Of a DNA stretch of 56,482 nt, positions 38,339-48,933 are shown piece after piece; position 1 is the stretch's first letter, and each line of letters begins with the position of its first letter. Below the pieces are notes generated by a model. It was given only the letters and a program-made list of their open reading frames with translations. It ran no database searches and was not told the origin of the DNA. The DNA lies in NCBI GenBank assembly GCA_002255955.1, contig NKIM01000006.1, positions 28,055 through 84,536 of the forward strand. The letters run 5' to 3'. A program made the position numbers and the translations under genes. The DNA is from Burkholderiales bacterium PBB2 (GTDB lineage Bacteria > Pseudomonadota > Gammaproteobacteria > Burkholderiales > Burkholderiaceae_C).

Positions 38339-38380
38339 GCGTCCCCTCGGGGGACCGGCCGAGTACTCTCGGACGAGGGG
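38339..38380. repeat. GC-rich extragenic repeat, copy 1 (after nuoI)
   Basis: It starts with the 19-mer gcgtcccctcgggggaccg, shared exactly with the copy at 46676, and ends with cgagggg touching the nuoI stop. The outer arms cccctcg (38343-38349) and cgagggg (38374-38380) pair. The inner arms here are ccgag and ctcgg around tact. This is the pattern of a repetitive extragenic palindrome. Confidence 0.75.
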
Positions 38381-38866
38381 TCAACGGTACTTTGCGTCGG
38401 CCTCCTTTTGGGCTGCGATCTCGGGTTCATAGCGGTCACCCACAGCCAGGAGCATGTCCTTGGTGAAGTAGAGGTCGCCGCGTTTTTCGCCGTGGTACTC
38501 GAAGATATTGGTTTCCACGATCGAGTCGACCGGGCAGCTCTCTTCGCAAAAACCGCAGAAGATGCACTTGGTCAGGTCGATGTCATAACGCGTGGTTCGG
38601 CGGGAGCCGTCATCGCGCACATCGGACTCGATAGTGATGGCCATCGCCGGGCAGACTGCTTCGCACAGCTTGCAGGCAATGCAGCGCTCTTCGCCGTTGT
38701 CGTAACGGCGCAGCGCGTGCAGACCGCGGAAACGCGGCGACAGTGGGGTTTTTTCTTCCGGAAACTGCACGGTGATCGTGCGCGACAGGAAATGGCGGCC
38801 GGTCAGGGCCAGGCCCTTGAACAGCTCGATGAGCATGAAGCTCTTGACGAAGCTCACTGCAGACAT
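38381..38866 (-). CDS. nuoI: NADH-quinone oxidoreductase subunit I
   Basis: A 161-residue peripheral-arm subunit of Complex I carrying two [4Fe-4S] clusters, N6a and N6b. Both motifs are complete: [12 protein letters not shown] (C62, C65, C68, then C72) and [12 protein letters not shown] (C101, C104, C107, then C111). The N-terminal amphipathic helices ([20 protein letters not shown]) anchor it to the membrane arm. It starts 14 bases after nuoH. Confidence 0.98.
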   Translation of the reverse strand: MSAVSFVKSFMLIELFKGLALTGRHFLSRTITVQFPEEKTPLSPRFRGLHALRRYDNGEERCIACKLCEAVCPAMAITIESDVRDDGSRRTTRYDIDLTKCIFCGFCEESCPVDSIVETNIFEYHGEKRGDLYFTKDMLLAVGDRYEPEIAAQKEADAKYR

Positions 38867-38880
38867 GGGAGGACCTCAGC

Positions 38881-39939
38881 TCACTTCCAGATGTTGTACG
38901 GCGACTGAATCCAGAGGCCGACGACGACCAACCAGACCAGGGTCACGGGAATGAAGATCTTCCAGCCCAGACGCATGATCTGGTCATAGCGGAAGCGCGG
39001 GAAGCTGGCGCGAACCCAGAGGAACACGGTGACCACGCAGAAGGTCTTGAGACCCAGCCAGATCCAGCCCGGGATGAAGTCCAGCGCAGCCACAGGAGCC
39101 AGCCAACCACCCAGGAAGAACAGCACGGTCAGGATCGAGACCAGCCACATATTGGCGTACTCGGCCAGGAAGAACATGGCGAAGGACATGCCCGAGTACT
39201 CGACCATGTGGCCGGCCACGATTTCCGACTCACCTTCCACCACGTCGAAGGGGTGGCGGTTGGTTTCAGCCAGGCCGGAGATGAAGTAGACGCCAAAGAT
39301 CGGCAGCAGAGGCAGCCAGTTCCAGGACAGCAGGTTCAGGCCCATGTCGGCGAACTGACCGCGCGACTGGCTCATGACGATGTCGCTCATGTTCAAGCTG
39401 CCGCTGACCATCAGCACGATCACCAGGGCAAAGCCCAGGGGAATTTCGTAGCTGACCATCTGGGCGGACGCCCGCAGCGCGCCCAGGAAGGCGTACTTGG
39501 AGTTCGAGGCCCAGCCGGCAATGATCACGCCGTAAACCTCGAGCGAGGTGATGGCCATCAGGAACAGCAGGCCAGCGTTGATATTGGACAGCGCGACTTC
39601 CGGGCCGAAGGGGATCACAACCCACGCGGCCAGGGCCGGCATGATGGTCATGATGGGGCCGAGGAAGAACAGGCCCTTGTTGGCCGCCGTCGGGACGATG
39701 ATTTCCTTGAAGATCAGCTTGACCGCATCAGCGATGGGGGTCAGCAGACCGTAGGGGCCGACACGGTTCGGGCCCGGACGGATCTGGGTCCAGCCGATGG
39801 CCTTGCGTTCCCACAAGGTCAGGTAGGCCACGCAAATCATCAGCGGAGCCACCAGCACGATGATCTTGATCAGGTTCCAGACCACGGGCCAGGCACCGCC
39901 CAGCAGGCTGGCGCCAGTTTGGTAGAGGGTGTCAATCAT
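38881..39939 (-). CDS. nuoH: NADH-quinone oxidoreductase subunit H
   Basis: A 352-residue membrane subunit of Complex I at the junction with the peripheral arm, where it forms part of the quinone chamber. It has eight helices and the conserved loops [19 protein letters not shown] and [20 protein letters not shown], the latter rich in acidic residues of the E-channel. The normal length is about 325-355. It starts 13 bases after nuoG. Confidence 0.98.
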   Translation of the reverse strand: MIDTLYQTGASLLGGAWPVVWNLIKIIVLVAPLMICVAYLTLWERKAIGWTQIRPGPNRVGPYGLLTPIADAVKLIFKEIIVPTAANKGLFFLGPIMTIMPALAAWVVIPFGPEVALSNINAGLLFLMAITSLEVYGVIIAGWASNSKYAFLGALRASAQMVSYEIPLGFALVIVLMVSGSLNMSDIVMSQSRGQFADMGLNLLSWNWLPLLPIFGVYFISGLAETNRHPFDVVEGESEIVAGHMVEYSGMSFAMFFLAEYANMWLVSILTVLFFLGGWLAPVAALDFIPGWIWLGLKTFCVVTVFLWVRASFPRFRYDQIMRLGWKIFIPVTLVWLVVVGLWIQSPYNIWK

Positions 39940-39952
39940 TGCTGTTCTCGCC

Positions 39953-42298
39953 TCACACCTTGGACACGTTCAGCGAACCGAAGGCCGCGCCCAGGGCCGC
40001 AGTTTCCGGGAGCCCGACGGGCACGCGCACCACATTCGCGGGCAGCTTGGCGTCGAGCTGGGCCGGCAGTTGCACGGTGCCGGCGCCTTCCTGGCTGATG
40101 CGCACCGATGCGCCCTGCACCTCGGCCAAACCCAGCTGATCCCACAGCGCCTGCGGCAGGCGCGCCACGGCTGCCTGGCGGGCGTCGGTGGTCAGCTGCA
40201 GCGAGGTCGAGTGACGAACCAGGGCGTCGGTGGCATAGATCGGCACTTCGGCGAGGCGCTCCAGACCGCCCGCTGCCGCTTGCAGCTGCACCGGCGCCTG
40301 GCTGGCATTGCTCAGGCGGCTGCTCAAATCAGCATCCACGCCCAGCGCTTCGTTGCGCACCTGCTCGGAGCTGTCCTGGCCGAAACCGTCCAGAGCCAGC
40401 AGATTACCCAGCACGCGCAGGATCTTCCAGCCCGGGCGCGTTTCGCCCAGGGCCTTGGCCACGCCCACGAAGCTCTGCAGGCGACCTTCCGCGTTCACGA
40501 AAGAGCCCGAGGTCTCGGTGAAAGGAGAGGTCGGCAGGATCACATCCGCGTACTCGATGCCGGTCTTGAAGGGGCTCAGCACCACAACCATTTCGGCCGC
40601 GGCCAGGCTCTTCGCGGCGGCCGCCGCGTTGGCGCTCTCCAGCACCGGGTCGGTGTTCAGCAGGATCACAGCCTTGAGCGGCGCGCCGCCGGCTTGCGCG
40701 CCCAACATCTGGGCGGCATTCAAGCCATTGCCTTGCGGCATCGCGCCAACCAACTGCGCACCGACGGTGTTGGCGGCTTCGGTCAGGTAACCCACCTTTG
40801 CACCCACCTGGGCAGCAATCCAGTTGGCCAGGCTCAGCAAGGCCGCGGCTTGCGGGTTTTGTGCAGCGGCATTGCCCAGCAGAACCGCCTTGCGCTCGCC
40901 GCTCAGCAGCGATTCGGCGATCGCGTTCGCGGCCGGGGTCACTTCAGCGCTCACCGGTGCGCTCACGCCCTTGGCCTGGGCCACGGCTTGTGCAACAGCG
41001 GCCAGCGACTGCAGCCAGGCACTCGGCGCCGCGGTGATGCGTGCGGCGATGGGCAGGAGCCAGTCGTCTTCGCTGCCGTGGATCACACTGATCTGGGCGC
41101 CGTGACGGGCGGCCTGACGCAGGCGCTGCGCAAACAGCGGATGATCCTTGCGCAGGAAGCTGCCCACGACCAGGGCACGATCCAGCTCGCTCAGCGCGGC
41201 GATCGAGCCACCCAGCCAGTGGGCCTTGCCGGATTCGGCAGTGTTGCTGAAATCGGCATGGCGCAGGCGGTAGTCCACGTTCTGGCTACCCAGACCGCGC
41301 ACCAGCTTGGCCAGCAGATGCAGTTCTTCCACCGTGCTGTGGGCCGAGCCCAGGGCACCGATGGCCGCCGGGCCGTGTTCGGCCTTGACCAGCTTGAGGC
41401 CGTTGGCCACGTATTCCAGCGCCGTGGTCCAGTCGACGGTCTTCCAGGCACCGCCCTGCTTGATCATGGGCTGGCTGATGCGCTGGTCGCTGTTCAGCGC
41501 TTCGTAGGAAAAGCGGTCGCGGTCGGCGATCCAGCATTCGTTGACGGCTTCGTTCTCGAGCGGAACGACGCGCATCACCTGATTGTTCTTGACCTGGACG
41601 ATCAGATTGGCGCCAGTCGAATCATGTGGGCTGACGCTCTTGCGGCGCGACAACTCCCAGGTGCGGGCGCTGTAGCGGAAGGGCTTGCTGGTCAGGGCGC
41701 CGACCGGGCAGATGTCGATCATATTGCCCGACAACTCGGAGTCCACGGAGCGGCCGACAAAGGTCTGGATCTCGGCATGCTCGCCACGGTGGGCCATGCC
41801 CAGCTCCATCACGCCGGCGATCTCTTGGCCGAAGCGCACGCAACGGGTGCAATGGATGCAGCGGCTCATTTCCTGCATGGAAATCAGCGGGCCGACGTTC
41901 TTGTGGAAAACCACGCGCTTTTCTTCGGTGTAGCGCGATTTGCTGCCACCGTAGCCCACGGCCAGGTCTTGCAGCTGGCACTCGCCACCCTGGTCGCAGA
42001 TCGGGCAATCCAGCGGGTGGTTGATCAGCAGGAACTCCATCACGCCCTGCTGCGCCTTCACCGCCTTCTCGCTCTTGGTGCGAACGATCATGCCCTGGGT
42101 CACGGGCGTGGCGCAGGCCGGCATGGGCTTGGGCGCCTTCTCCACATCCACCAGGCACATGCGGCAGTTGGCGGCGATGGAGAGCTTCTTGTGGTAGCAG
42201 AAATGCGGGATGTAGGTGCCGGCCTTTTCGGCTGCATGCATGACCATGCTGCCTTCCTGGACCTCTACCTTCTGGCCGTCGAGTTCGATTTCAATCAT
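39953..42298 (-). CDS. nuoG: NADH-quinone oxidoreductase subunit G
   Basis: A 781-residue subunit of the NADH-oxidising arm. The N-terminal ferredoxin domain has the N1b [2Fe-2S] ligands C34, C45, C48 and C62. The N5 cluster uses H94, C98, C101 and C107 ([14 protein letters not shown]). The N4 cluster uses C147, C150 and C153 (CIHCTRC) with C197 (DICPVGA). The large C-terminal part is a molybdopterin-oxidoreductase-like fold without cofactor; it holds [20 protein letters not shown] do not see the extra N7 cysteine motif found in E. coli after this point. It starts 18 bases after nuoF. Confidence 0.97.
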   Translation of the reverse strand: MIEIELDGQKVEVQEGSMVMHAAEKAGTYIPHFCYHKKLSIAANCRMCLVDVEKAPKPMPACATPVTQGMIVRTKSEKAVKAQQGVMEFLLINHPLDCPICDQGGECQLQDLAVGYGGSKSRYTEEKRVVFHKNVGPLISMQEMSRCIHCTRCVRFGQEIAGVMELGMAHRGEHAEIQTFVGRSVDSELSGNMIDICPVGALTSKPFRYSARTWELSRRKSVSPHDSTGANLIVQVKNNQVMRVVPLENEAVNECWIADRDRFSYEALNSDQRISQPMIKQGGAWKTVDWTTALEYVANGLKLVKAEHGPAAIGALGSAHSTVEELHLLAKLVRGLGSQNVDYRLRHADFSNTAESGKAHWLGGSIAALSELDRALVVGSFLRKDHPLFAQRLRQAARHGAQISVIHGSEDDWLLPIAARITAAPSAWLQSLAAVAQAVAQAKGVSAPVSAEVTPAANAIAESLLSGERKAVLLGNAAAQNPQAAALLSLANWIAAQVGAKVGYLTEAANTVGAQLVGAMPQGNGLNAAQMLGAQAGGAPLKAVILLNTDPVLESANAAAAAKSLAAAEMVVVLSPFKTGIEYADVILPTSPFTETSGSFVNAEGRLQSFVGVAKALGETRPGWKILRVLGNLLALDGFGQDSSEQVRNEALGVDADLSSRLSNASQAPVQLQAAAGGLERLAEVPIYATDALVRHSTSLQLTTDARQAAVARLPQALWDQLGLAEVQGASVRISQEGAGTVQLPAQLDAKLPANVVRVPVGLPETAALGAAFGSLNVSKV

Positions 42299-42316
42299 GT
42301 CGTGTCCTGTCCTGCC

Positions 42317-43669
42317 TCAGCCCGAGGCCGGCACCAGAGCCGTTTTGTGTTCGATCAGATGAACGAACTCGTGTTTGAAGTTCTTGATCATGGCGCGCAC
42401 CGGCATAGCCGCGGCATCGCCGAGCGCGCAGATCGTGCGGCCCTGAATGTTGTCGGCCACCGAGTTCAGCAGGTCGATGTCTTCGGGCTTGCCCTGGCCG
42501 TTGGCGATGCGCTCGACCACACGGTGCATCCAGCCCGTGCCTTCGCGGCAAGGCGTGCACTGGCCGCAAGACTCGTGGGCATAGAAGTAGGACAGGCGCA
42601 GCAGGCTCTTGACCATGCAACGGCTGTCATCCATGACGATGACCGCCCCCGAGCCCAGCATGGAGCCGGCCTTGGCGATGGAGTCATAGTCCATGGTGCA
42701 GTTCATCATGACCTCGGCGGTCAGCACCGGCGAGGACGAACCGCCAGGAATCACGGCCTTGAGCGTGCGACCCTTGCGCACTCCGCCGGCCAGTTCCAGC
42801 AGCTTGGAGAACGGCGTGCCCAAAGGGATCTCGTAATTGCCTGGGCGCTCCACATCACCCGAGACCGAGAAGATCTTGGTGCCGCCATTGTTGGGCTTGC
42901 CGATTTCCAGATAGGGCTGGCCACCGTTGCGGATGATCCAGGGGACGGCCGCAAAGGTCTCGGTGTTGTTGATGGTGGTCGGGCGGCCGTAGAGGCCAAA
43001 GCTGGCCGGGAACGGCGGCTTGAAACGCGGCTGACCCTTTTTGCCTTCCAGCGACTCGAGCAACGCAGTTTCTTCGCCGCAGATGTAGGCGCCGAAACCG
43101 TGGAAGGCGTGCAGCTGGAAGCTGAAGCCGGAGCCCACGATGTTGTCACCCAGGAAACCGGCCGCACGGGCTTCTTCCAGGGCCGCTTCGAAGCGCTCGT
43201 AGACCTCGAAGATCTCGCCGTGGATGTAGTTGTAGCCCGTCTTGATGCCCATGGCGAAAGCGGCGATGGCCATGCCTTCGATCACGATGTGCGGGTTGAA
43301 CATCAGGATGTCGCGATCCTTGCAGGTACCCGGCTCGCCCTCGTCCGAATTGCAGACCAGGTATTTGGCGCCCGGGAACTGGCGCGGCATGAAGCTCCAC
43401 TTCAGGCCGGTGGGGAAGCCGGCGCCGCCACGGCCACGCAGGCCCGAAGCCTTGACCTCGGCGATGACCTGATCCTGGGTCAGCGGCGTGCCTTCCGGAG
43501 CGCCCTCGCCTTTCAGGATCTTGCGCAGCGCGGCATAACCGCCACGTGCCACGTAGTCCTTCAGGCCCCAGTTCTTGCCGTCCAGACCGGCGTAAATCTG
43601 CGCGCCAATGTGGCGATCATGGAAACAGGTCTCGACGCCCTGACTCTGAAACTTGGATAGATCCAGCAT
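42317..43669 (-). CDS. nuoF: NADH-quinone oxidoreductase subunit F
   Basis: A 450-residue flavoprotein subunit of Complex I that binds NADH and FMN. Glycine-rich segments [20 protein letters not shown] and [17 protein letters not shown] form the NADH/FMN site, with [20 protein letters not shown]. The N3 [4Fe-4S] ligands are in [12 protein letters not shown] (about residue 356) plus a later cysteine in [12 protein letters not shown]. Length matches the family. It starts 15 bases after nuoE. Confidence 0.98.
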   Translation of the reverse strand: MLDLSKFQSQGVETCFHDRHIGAQIYAGLDGKNWGLKDYVARGGYAALRKILKGEGAPEGTPLTQDQVIAEVKASGLRGRGGAGFPTGLKWSFMPRQFPGAKYLVCNSDEGEPGTCKDRDILMFNPHIVIEGMAIAAFAMGIKTGYNYIHGEIFEVYERFEAALEEARAAGFLGDNIVGSGFSFQLHAFHGFGAYICGEETALLESLEGKKGQPRFKPPFPASFGLYGRPTTINNTETFAAVPWIIRNGGQPYLEIGKPNNGGTKIFSVSGDVERPGNYEIPLGTPFSKLLELAGGVRKGRTLKAVIPGGSSSPVLTAEVMMNCTMDYDSIAKAGSMLGSGAVIVMDDSRCMVKSLLRLSYFYAHESCGQCTPCREGTGWMHRVVERIANGQGKPEDIDLLNSVADNIQGRTICALGDAAAMPVRAMIKNFKHEFVHLIEHKTALVPASG

Positions 43670-43684
43670 GCTTCTTCCCGTTCC

Positions 43685-44230
43685 TCAGTTCTTGGCCGCA
43701 GCGGCTTCTGCCGCAGCATGGGCCTTGAGCACGTCCACCAGCTCATCAAGGCGCTGGTTGCTCATGAAGCTGCACATCTGGCGGTCGTTGACCAGCATGA
43801 CTGGCGAGTCCGCGCAAGCACCCAGGCACTCGCTCTTTTGCACGGTGAAAAGGCCATCGGCCGTGGTACCGCCCTCTTCCACGCCCAGCTTCTCGCAGAG
43901 GTGGTTGAGCGCCTTCTGGCCGTCGCGCAGCTGGCAAGGCAGATTGGTGCAGACATTCAACTTGAACTGACCCAGCTTGCGCTGGTTGTACATGTTGTAG
44001 AAGGTCGTCACTTCGTAGACGGCGATCGGCGGCATGCCCAGGTAGGCGGCGATCGCGTCTTCGCTGGCGCGCGACACATAGCCGATTTCCTGCTGCACGA
44101 TGGACAGGCAGGCCATCACGGCCGATTGCTTCTGATCCGCCGGGTACTTGGCCACTTCACGCGCAAAGCGGGCCGCCGTGGCCTCGCTCAGCACATAGGT
44201 TTCGTTGTTCGTTGTCATCGTTCTGCTCAT
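43685..44230 (-). CDS. nuoE: NADH-quinone oxidoreductase subunit E
   Basis: A subunit of about 181 residues that carries the N1a [2Fe-2S] cluster, with ligands in CTNLPC and CLGACADSPV. The N-terminal helical part reads ARFAREVAKYPADQKQSAVM and the fold is thioredoxin-like. The start is not settled: ATGs at 44230 and 44218 are both in frame within the first bases after the nuoD stop, and neither has a strong SD, so coupling to nuoD is likely. A short Ala-rich tail ends the protein. Confidence 0.95.
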   Translation of the reverse strand: MSRTMTTNNETYVLSEATAARFAREVAKYPADQKQSAVMACLSIVQQEIGYVSRASEDAIAAYLGMPPIAVYEVTTFYNMYNQRKLGQFKLNVCTNLPCQLRDGQKALNHLCEKLGVEEGGTTADGLFTVQKSECLGACADSPVMLVNDRQMCSFMSNQRLDELVDVLKAHAAAEAAAAKN

Positions 44231-44233
44231 CAC

Positions 44234-45487
44234 TCAACGATCGATTTCGCCGAACACGATGTCCATCGTGCCGATGATGGCCACCGCGTCGGCCAGCATA
44301 TGGCCACGGGCCATCTCATCCAGCGCAGCCAAGTGGGCAAAGCCCGGGGCACGGATCTTCAAACGGTAAGGCTTGTTGGCGCCATCGCTGACGATGTAGA
44401 TGCCGAACTCACCCTTGGGATGTTCGACGGCCGCGTAGGCCTCGCCTTCCGGCACGCGGAAACCTTCGGTGAACAGCTTGAAATGGTGGATCAACTCCTC
44501 CATGTTCGACTTCATGTCCACACGCGAAGGCGGCGCCACCTTGTGATTGTCGGTAATGACCGGGCCCGGGTTGGCGCGCAGCCAGTTCACGCATTGCTGA
44601 ATGATGCGGTTGGACTGACGCATTTCCTCGACGCGAACGACGTAGCGGTCGTAGGTGTCGCCGTTGGTGCCGACCGGGATGTCGAAGTCCAGCTTGGCGT
44701 AGGCGTCGTAAGGCTGGGTCTTGCGCAGGTCCCAGGGGATGCCACAACCACGCAGCATCGGGCCGGTGAAGCCCATGTTCAGTGCGCGTTCAGGCGACAC
44801 CACGCCAATGCCCACGGTGCGCTGCTTCCAGATCCGGTTGTCGGTCAACAGGGTTTCGTAGTCGTCGACGTTCTTGGGGAAGCGATTGCAGAAGTCCTCA
44901 ATGAAGTCCAGCAGCGAGCCGCTGCGGTTCTCATTCATCTTGGCCAGGGTCTTGGCGTTCTTGATCTTGGACACGCGGTACTGCGGCATGGTGTCCGGCA
45001 GATCGCGGTAGACACCGCCCGGGCGGAAGTAGGCCGCATGCATGCGAGCGCCCGACACGGCCTCGTACATATCGAACAGGTCTTCACGCTCACGGAAAGC
45101 GTAGATCAGCACGTTCATCGCGCCGCAATCGAGACCGTGCGCACCCAACCACATCAGGTGATTCAGCAGGCGGGTGATCTCGGCGAACATCACGCGGATG
45201 TATTGCGCGCGTTCCGGCACTTCAATGCCGAGCATCTTCTCGATCGCCAGGCAGTAGGCCTGCTCGTTGGCCATCATGGACACATAGTCCAGGCGATCCA
45301 TATAGGGTAACGACTGGATGTAGGTCTTGCTCTCAGCCAGCTTTTCGGTAGCACGGTGCAGCAGGCCGATATGAGGATCGGCGCGCTGGATGACTTCGCC
45401 ATCCAACTCCAGCACCAGGCGCAGCACGCCGTGAGCGGCGGGATGCTGGGGACCGAAATTCAGGGTGTAGTTCTTGATTTCAGCCAT
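44234..45487 (-). CDS. nuoD: NADH-quinone oxidoreductase subunit D
   Basis: A 417-residue 49-kDa-type subunit that forms the quinone site together with NuoB. The first residues, [20 protein letters not shown], hold the conserved histidines beside the quinone pocket. [17 protein letters not shown] and RARG-like motifs follow, and the C-terminal DIVFGEIDR is the standard ending. Separate from nuoC, unlike the fused nuoCD of E. coli. It starts 3 bases after nuoC. Confidence 0.98.
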   Translation of the reverse strand: MAEIKNYTLNFGPQHPAAHGVLRLVLELDGEVIQRADPHIGLLHRATEKLAESKTYIQSLPYMDRLDYVSMMANEQAYCLAIEKMLGIEVPERAQYIRVMFAEITRLLNHLMWLGAHGLDCGAMNVLIYAFREREDLFDMYEAVSGARMHAAYFRPGGVYRDLPDTMPQYRVSKIKNAKTLAKMNENRSGSLLDFIEDFCNRFPKNVDDYETLLTDNRIWKQRTVGIGVVSPERALNMGFTGPMLRGCGIPWDLRKTQPYDAYAKLDFDIPVGTNGDTYDRYVVRVEEMRQSNRIIQQCVNWLRANPGPVITDNHKVAPPSRVDMKSNMEELIHHFKLFTEGFRVPEGEAYAAVEHPKGEFGIYIVSDGANKPYRLKIRAPGFAHLAALDEMARGHMLADAVAIIGTMDIVFGEIDR

Positions 45488-45490
45488 GAA

Positions 45491-46084
45491 TCAAAGTCCA
45501 CCGTAATTGTCTTCGCGAATGATGCGCGGCGTGATTTCACGCGGCTCGATGGTCACCGGCTGGTAGACCACGCGCTTTTGCTCGGCGTCGTAGCGCATTT
45601 CCACATGACCCGAGGTCGGGAAGTCCTTGCGCATCGGGTGGCCGATGAAGCCGTAATCGGTCAGGATGCGACGCAGGTCTTCGTGGCCATCAAAAATGAT
45701 GCCGTAGAGGTCGAAGGCTTCGCGCTCGAACCAGTTGGCCGAGTTCCAGATCGGAGTGATGGCTGCCACCGACGGGAAATCGTCATCCGGGCAGTAAACC
45801 TTGAGGCGCAGACGCCAGTTCTTGTTGACCGACAGCAGATGCGATGCCACAGCGTAACGCGGGCCGTCGTAGGCACCGTCCTTGTAGCTGCTGTAGTCGA
45901 GACCGCAGAGGTCAATCAGCTGCTCGAAGCGCAGTTCGGAGTGATCACGAAGGGTCTTGGCGACGCTGAGGTAGTCGGCCGCCCGCACTTGCAGGGTGAC
46001 TTCGCCAAATTCGGTCTTCAGACTCTGGATGCGCTCGCCGAGCGCGGCCTCCAGCGCGGTCTTGAGGGTGTCAAGTTTGCTCAT
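45491..46084 (-). CDS. nuoC: NADH-quinone oxidoreductase subunit C
   Basis: A 197-residue 30-kDa-type subunit of the peripheral arm. The family signature is [19 protein letters not shown] with [20 protein letters not shown]. It has no cofactor and supports the NuoD/NuoB interface. The C-terminal [17 protein letters not shown] is typical of betaproteobacteria. It starts 14 bases after nuoB. Confidence 0.97.
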   Translation of the reverse strand: MSKLDTLKTALEAALGERIQSLKTEFGEVTLQVRAADYLSVAKTLRDHSELRFEQLIDLCGLDYSSYKDGAYDGPRYAVASHLLSVNKNWRLRLKVYCPDDDFPSVAAITPIWNSANWFEREAFDLYGIIFDGHEDLRRILTDYGFIGHPMRKDFPTSGHVEMRYDAEQKRVVYQPVTIEPREITPRIIREDNYGGL

Positions 46085-46098
46085 CGGTGCTTGATCCT

Positions 46099-46575
46099 TC
46101 AGCGCGCGATCGTGTTTTCACGGCGAATCTTGGCCTGCAATTGCAGGATGCCGTACAGCAAGGCCTCGGCCGTCGGCGGACAGCCCGGCACATACACATC
46201 AACCGGCACGATGCGATCGCAGCCGCGCACGACGGAATAGCTGTAGTGGTAGTAGCCGCCACCGTTGGCGCAGGAACCCATGGAGAGCACCCAGCGTGGC
46301 TCGGCCATCTGGTCGTACACCTTACGCAGGGCCGGTGCCATCTTGTTGCACAGCGTGCCGGCCACGATCATCAGATCGCTCTGGCGCGGGCTGGGGCGGA
46401 ACAACATGCCGAAGCGGTCGATGTCATAACGGGCCGCGCCCGCGTGCATCATTTCCACCGCACAGCAGGCCAGACCGAAGGTCATGGGCCAGAGGGAACC
46501 GGTCTTGGACCAGTTGATCAGCGTGTCGACCGAAGTGGTGACAAAGCCTTCTTTCAATACGCCTTCAATACCCAT
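46099..46575 (-). CDS. nuoB: NADH-quinone oxidoreductase subunit B
   Basis: A 158-residue subunit that carries the terminal [4Fe-4S] cluster N2 and passes electrons to quinone. The ligands are the tandem C37-C38 in [11 protein letters not shown]102 in MGSCANGGG and C132 in [11 protein letters not shown]. All four are present. It is preceded by a 152-base gap that holds the second copy of a GC-rich repeat. Confidence 0.98.
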   Translation of the reverse strand: MGIEGVLKEGFVTTSVDTLINWSKTGSLWPMTFGLACCAVEMMHAGAARYDIDRFGMLFRPSPRQSDLMIVAGTLCNKMAPALRKVYDQMAEPRWVLSMGSCANGGGYYHYSYSVVRGCDRIVPVDVYVPGCPPTAEALLYGILQLQAKIRRENTIAR

Positions 46576-46675
46576 TGCAAGCTTTCATTCGTTCAGGCCC
46601 TTGCGAGCCGAGCGCCGAACCCTGACCCAACATTGCTGCCGAGCGGGCCCGCCATGCCCATCCATCGACGGAGGG

Positions 46676-46720
46676 GCGTCCCCTCGGGGGACCGACCAGC
46701 GCAGCGCGCCGGGCGAGGGG
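46676..46720. repeat. GC-rich extragenic repeat, copy 2 (nuoA-nuoB gap)
   Basis: It shares the exact 19-mer gcgtcccctcgggggaccg with the copy at 38339 and the same outer arms, cccctcg (46680-46686) and cgagggg (46714-46720). The inner part differs (ccagcgcagcgcgccggg). It lies 7 bases from the nuoA stop, as copy 1 lies directly at the nuoI stop. Confidence 0.75.
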
Positions 46721-46727
46721 CTAACAA

Positions 46728-47087
46728 TCACTCCCAGTCCAGGGCGCCCTTTTTCCATTCGTAGGCAAAACCCACGACCAGAATGCCCAGGAAAATCATC
46801 ATCGACCAGAAACCTGCCGCACCAATCTCACGGAGCGAAACCGCCCAGGGAAACAGGAAAGCAATTTCCAAGTCAAACAAGATAAACAAAATGGCCACGA
46901 GGTAATATCGCACATCGAATTTCATGCGCGCGTCTTCAAAGGCCTCGAAGCCGCATTCGTAGGGGGAGTTTTTGGCCTGATCCGGCCGATTGGGACCCAG
47001 CAGAAAGCCGAGCACTTGGGGCGCCACACCGACGCCTGCGCCGACCAGGATGAAGAGGATGACGGGGAGGTACTGATCCAAGTTCAT
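46728..47087 (-). CDS. nuoA: NADH-quinone oxidoreductase subunit A
   Basis: A 119-residue membrane subunit of Complex I with three helices. The long loop after TM1 contains [24 protein letters not shown], whose cysteine and acidic residues face the quinone cavity. TM2 ([20 protein letters not shown]) is the most conserved part. First gene of the fourteen-gene nuo set, 228 bases downstream of tRNA-Leu on the same strand. Confidence 0.97.
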   Translation of the reverse strand: MNLDQYLPVILFILVGAGVGVAPQVLGFLLGPNRPDQAKNSPYECGFEAFEDARMKFDVRYYLVAILFILFDLEIAFLFPWAVSLREIGAAGFWSMMIFLGILVVGFAYEWKKGALDWE

Positions 47088-47315
47088 AGGTGACGCTCTT
47101 TGAAAAACCGCCGTACGCCTCCAGGCCCCGGCCGAGTTTTATGCAGTGATTTAACAAAAGCAACGGGCGCGCCGCCAGCGAATGTATCGCTCACGGACTG
47201 CGCCCGCCATGTCCCCCGCAAAAATGCGACAAACTTTGTTTGCTCACACCCTTGCAACAGAGGCGCTACGACCAATATTCCGCAGGCTCCAACCTTTGGA
47301 TATTAACCGAACATT

Positions 47316-47400
47316 TGGTGCCGTCGGCGAGACTCGAACTCGCACAGCTTTCGCCACTACCCCCTCAAGATAGCGTGTCTACCAATTTCACCACGACGGC
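47316..47400 (-). tRNA. tRNA-Leu (anticodon GAG)
   Basis: An 85-base class II tRNA with the 3' CCA encoded. The 7-bp acceptor stem is GCCGTCG with CGACGGC. The D-loop has GGTAGACA, and the anticodon arm is CTATC-TTGAGGG-GGTAG with anticodon GAG (plus-strand 47364-47366), which reads CUC and CUU. A variable arm (TGGCGAAAGCTG region) typical of leucine tRNAs and the T-loop TTCGAGT are present. It lies between secG and nuoA, the usual arrangement in Burkholderiales. Confidence 0.96.
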
Positions 47401-47473
47401 TGAATTTCACTTCTCAACTCTGTCTGGCGCCGATCTTCATCAGCGAGAGGGATTGCTTCCCAGACAGCCTTGA

Positions 47474-47504
47474 ATTCTATACCGAAAATTTCGCACTTTT
47501 GATC
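47474..47504 (-). promoter_or_regulatory. Possible sigma-70 promoter of tRNA-Leu
   Basis: A minus-strand TATAGAAT lies about 75 bases upstream of the tRNA 5' end and fits a -10 box. The -35 region 17-18 bases upstream (GATCAA/TGATCA) is a poor match, so the call rests mainly on the -10 element in an otherwise GC-rich setting. Confidence 0.3.
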
Positions 47505-47679
47505 ATTTCAGATCGAAGCACTCAAAATATCTGCGGCAAGCTCATCCGAACCTCGTCCGCCCCAAGCGCCAAGCCAGCAAGCGAGCCGCAAACAGCCTCG
47601 ATCGCGACAGACTCAAGCGCTTGGAGCTGCGCACGCTCACCGGAACCACAGCGCGTGCGCAGACTTTCGCATCAAGCGA

Positions 47680-48060
47680 TCAGTTCGAAGCAGCAGAGGC
47701 GGCCGGAGCCACCACTGGCGCCACCGCAGGTGCAGCACCTGGAATGGCTGCAGCACCCGACGCAGCGACGGCTGCCGGAGCAGCGCGATCCAGAACCGTT
47801 TCAGCGGCAGCACCACCACTGCGATGGTTGGACAGATAGGCCAGCGCCAAAGTGCAGGCAAAGAACAAAGTGGCGCACACAGCCGTGCTGCGCGACAGGA
47901 AGTTGGCGCTGCCGGTCGCGCCAAACAAGCTACCCGAAGCACCGCTTCCGAAACTAGCACCCATATCGGCGCCCTTGCCTTGCTGCACCAGCACCAAGCC
48001 AATCATGGCCAGCGCGCTCAGCAACTGCACCACCAGAACCAAATTCATCAAGACCTGCAT
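47680..48060 (-). CDS. secG: Protein-export membrane protein SecG
   Basis: A 126-residue auxiliary subunit of the SecYEG translocon. It has two helices (NLVLVVQLLSALAMIGLVLV and VCATLFFACTLALAYL) joined by the conserved loop QQGKGADMGASFGSGASGSLFG and ending in NFLSR. The C-terminal 45 residues are an Ala/Pro-rich tail of no clear fold. The ATG at 48060 has GGAG upstream. It lies between tpiA and tRNA-Leu on the same strand. Confidence 0.95.
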   Translation of the reverse strand: MQVLMNLVLVVQLLSALAMIGLVLVQQGKGADMGASFGSGASGSLFGATGSANFLSRSTAVCATLFFACTLALAYLSNHRSGGAAAETVLDRAAPAAVAASGAAAIPGAAPAVAPVVAPAASAASN

Positions 48061-48139
48061 CTCTAACTCTCCAATCAATCGTTCTTTTTGAAGGGCCGAT
48101 TGCCGATCGGGCAATCCACCCAGGATTTCAAGCCAACAC

Positions 48140-48880
48140 TCAGTGCGCAGCGCGGCAGATAGCAGCGAAGTCCGCGGCCTTCAAGGCCGCACCACCAATC
48201 AAGCCACCATCAATGTCGGGCTGTGCAAACAACTGCAGCGCGTTGTCAGGCTTGACGCTGCCGCCGTACAGGATTCGCATGGCATCCGACTTTTGCGTGG
48301 CCGCATGCAACTGTTTGCGCAGGACCGCGTGCACGGCTTGCGCTTGCTCCGGCGTGGCAGTCAAACCCGTACCGATGGCCCACACCGGCTCATAGGCCAG
48401 CACGATTTCACCGATGCAATGGGTCAGGGTGTGGATGACCGCAGCCAGCTGACGCTTGACGACCGCTTCGGTCTGGCCAGCTTCGCGTTCTGCCAGGGTC
48501 TCACCCACGCAGACGATGGGCGTCACGCCATGCGCCAGAGCCGCCTTGGCCTTGTCGGCCACCAGCTGGTCACTTTCATGATGGTAGGCGCGACGCTCGG
48601 AGTGGCCGACGATCACATAACGACAGCCCAGATCGGCCAGCATGGCCGACGACACCTCACCGGTGTAGGCGCCCTGCTCGAAAGCCGAGCAATCTTGCGC
48701 GCCCAGACCAACAGCCTGCCCCGTCAAGGCCAAAGCAGTTTCCGCCAAGTAGGGAAATGGCACACAGACCGCCACATCGGCCGACCAGGGCCCCAACTCC
48801 TTCAGGCCCGACAACAGGGCCGCATTGGCAGCGCGGCTGCCATGCATCTTCCAGTTGCCTACGACCAATTTCTTGCGCAT
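48140..48880 (-). CDS. tpiA: Triosephosphate isomerase
   Basis: A 246-residue glycolytic enzyme that interconverts dihydroxyacetone phosphate and glyceraldehyde 3-phosphate. Active-site residues are N9 and K11 (GNWKMHGS), H93 (VGHSERR) and E164 ([11 protein letters not shown]). Phosphate binding is by GGSVKPDN near the C-terminus. The start at 48880 ([12 protein letters not shown]) is the family N-terminus. It lies 53 bases after the oxidoreductase gene and 79 before secG. Confidence 0.98.
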   Translation of the reverse strand: MRKKLVVGNWKMHGSRAANAALLSGLKELGPWSADVAVCVPFPYLAETALALTGQAVGLGAQDCSAFEQGAYTGEVSSAMLADLGCRYVIVGHSERRAYHHESDQLVADKAKAALAHGVTPIVCVGETLAEREAGQTEAVVKRQLAAVIHTLTHCIGEIVLAYEPVWAIGTGLTATPEQAQAVHAVLRKQLHAATQKSDAMRILYGGSVKPDNALQLFAQPDIDGGLIGGAALKAADFAAICRAAH

Positions 48881-48933
48881 CTCGTTCTCCAAACTCCCAG
48901 CAAGCCCAATCGAGGCCCGCTGAGGATTGCCGC

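Noticed and set aside
39929-43660. A 1243-codon plus-strand open frame opposite nuoG and nuoF
   Set aside because: Antisense shadow of conserved Complex I genes; low-complexity His/Gln/Gly-rich translation, no recognisable motif.
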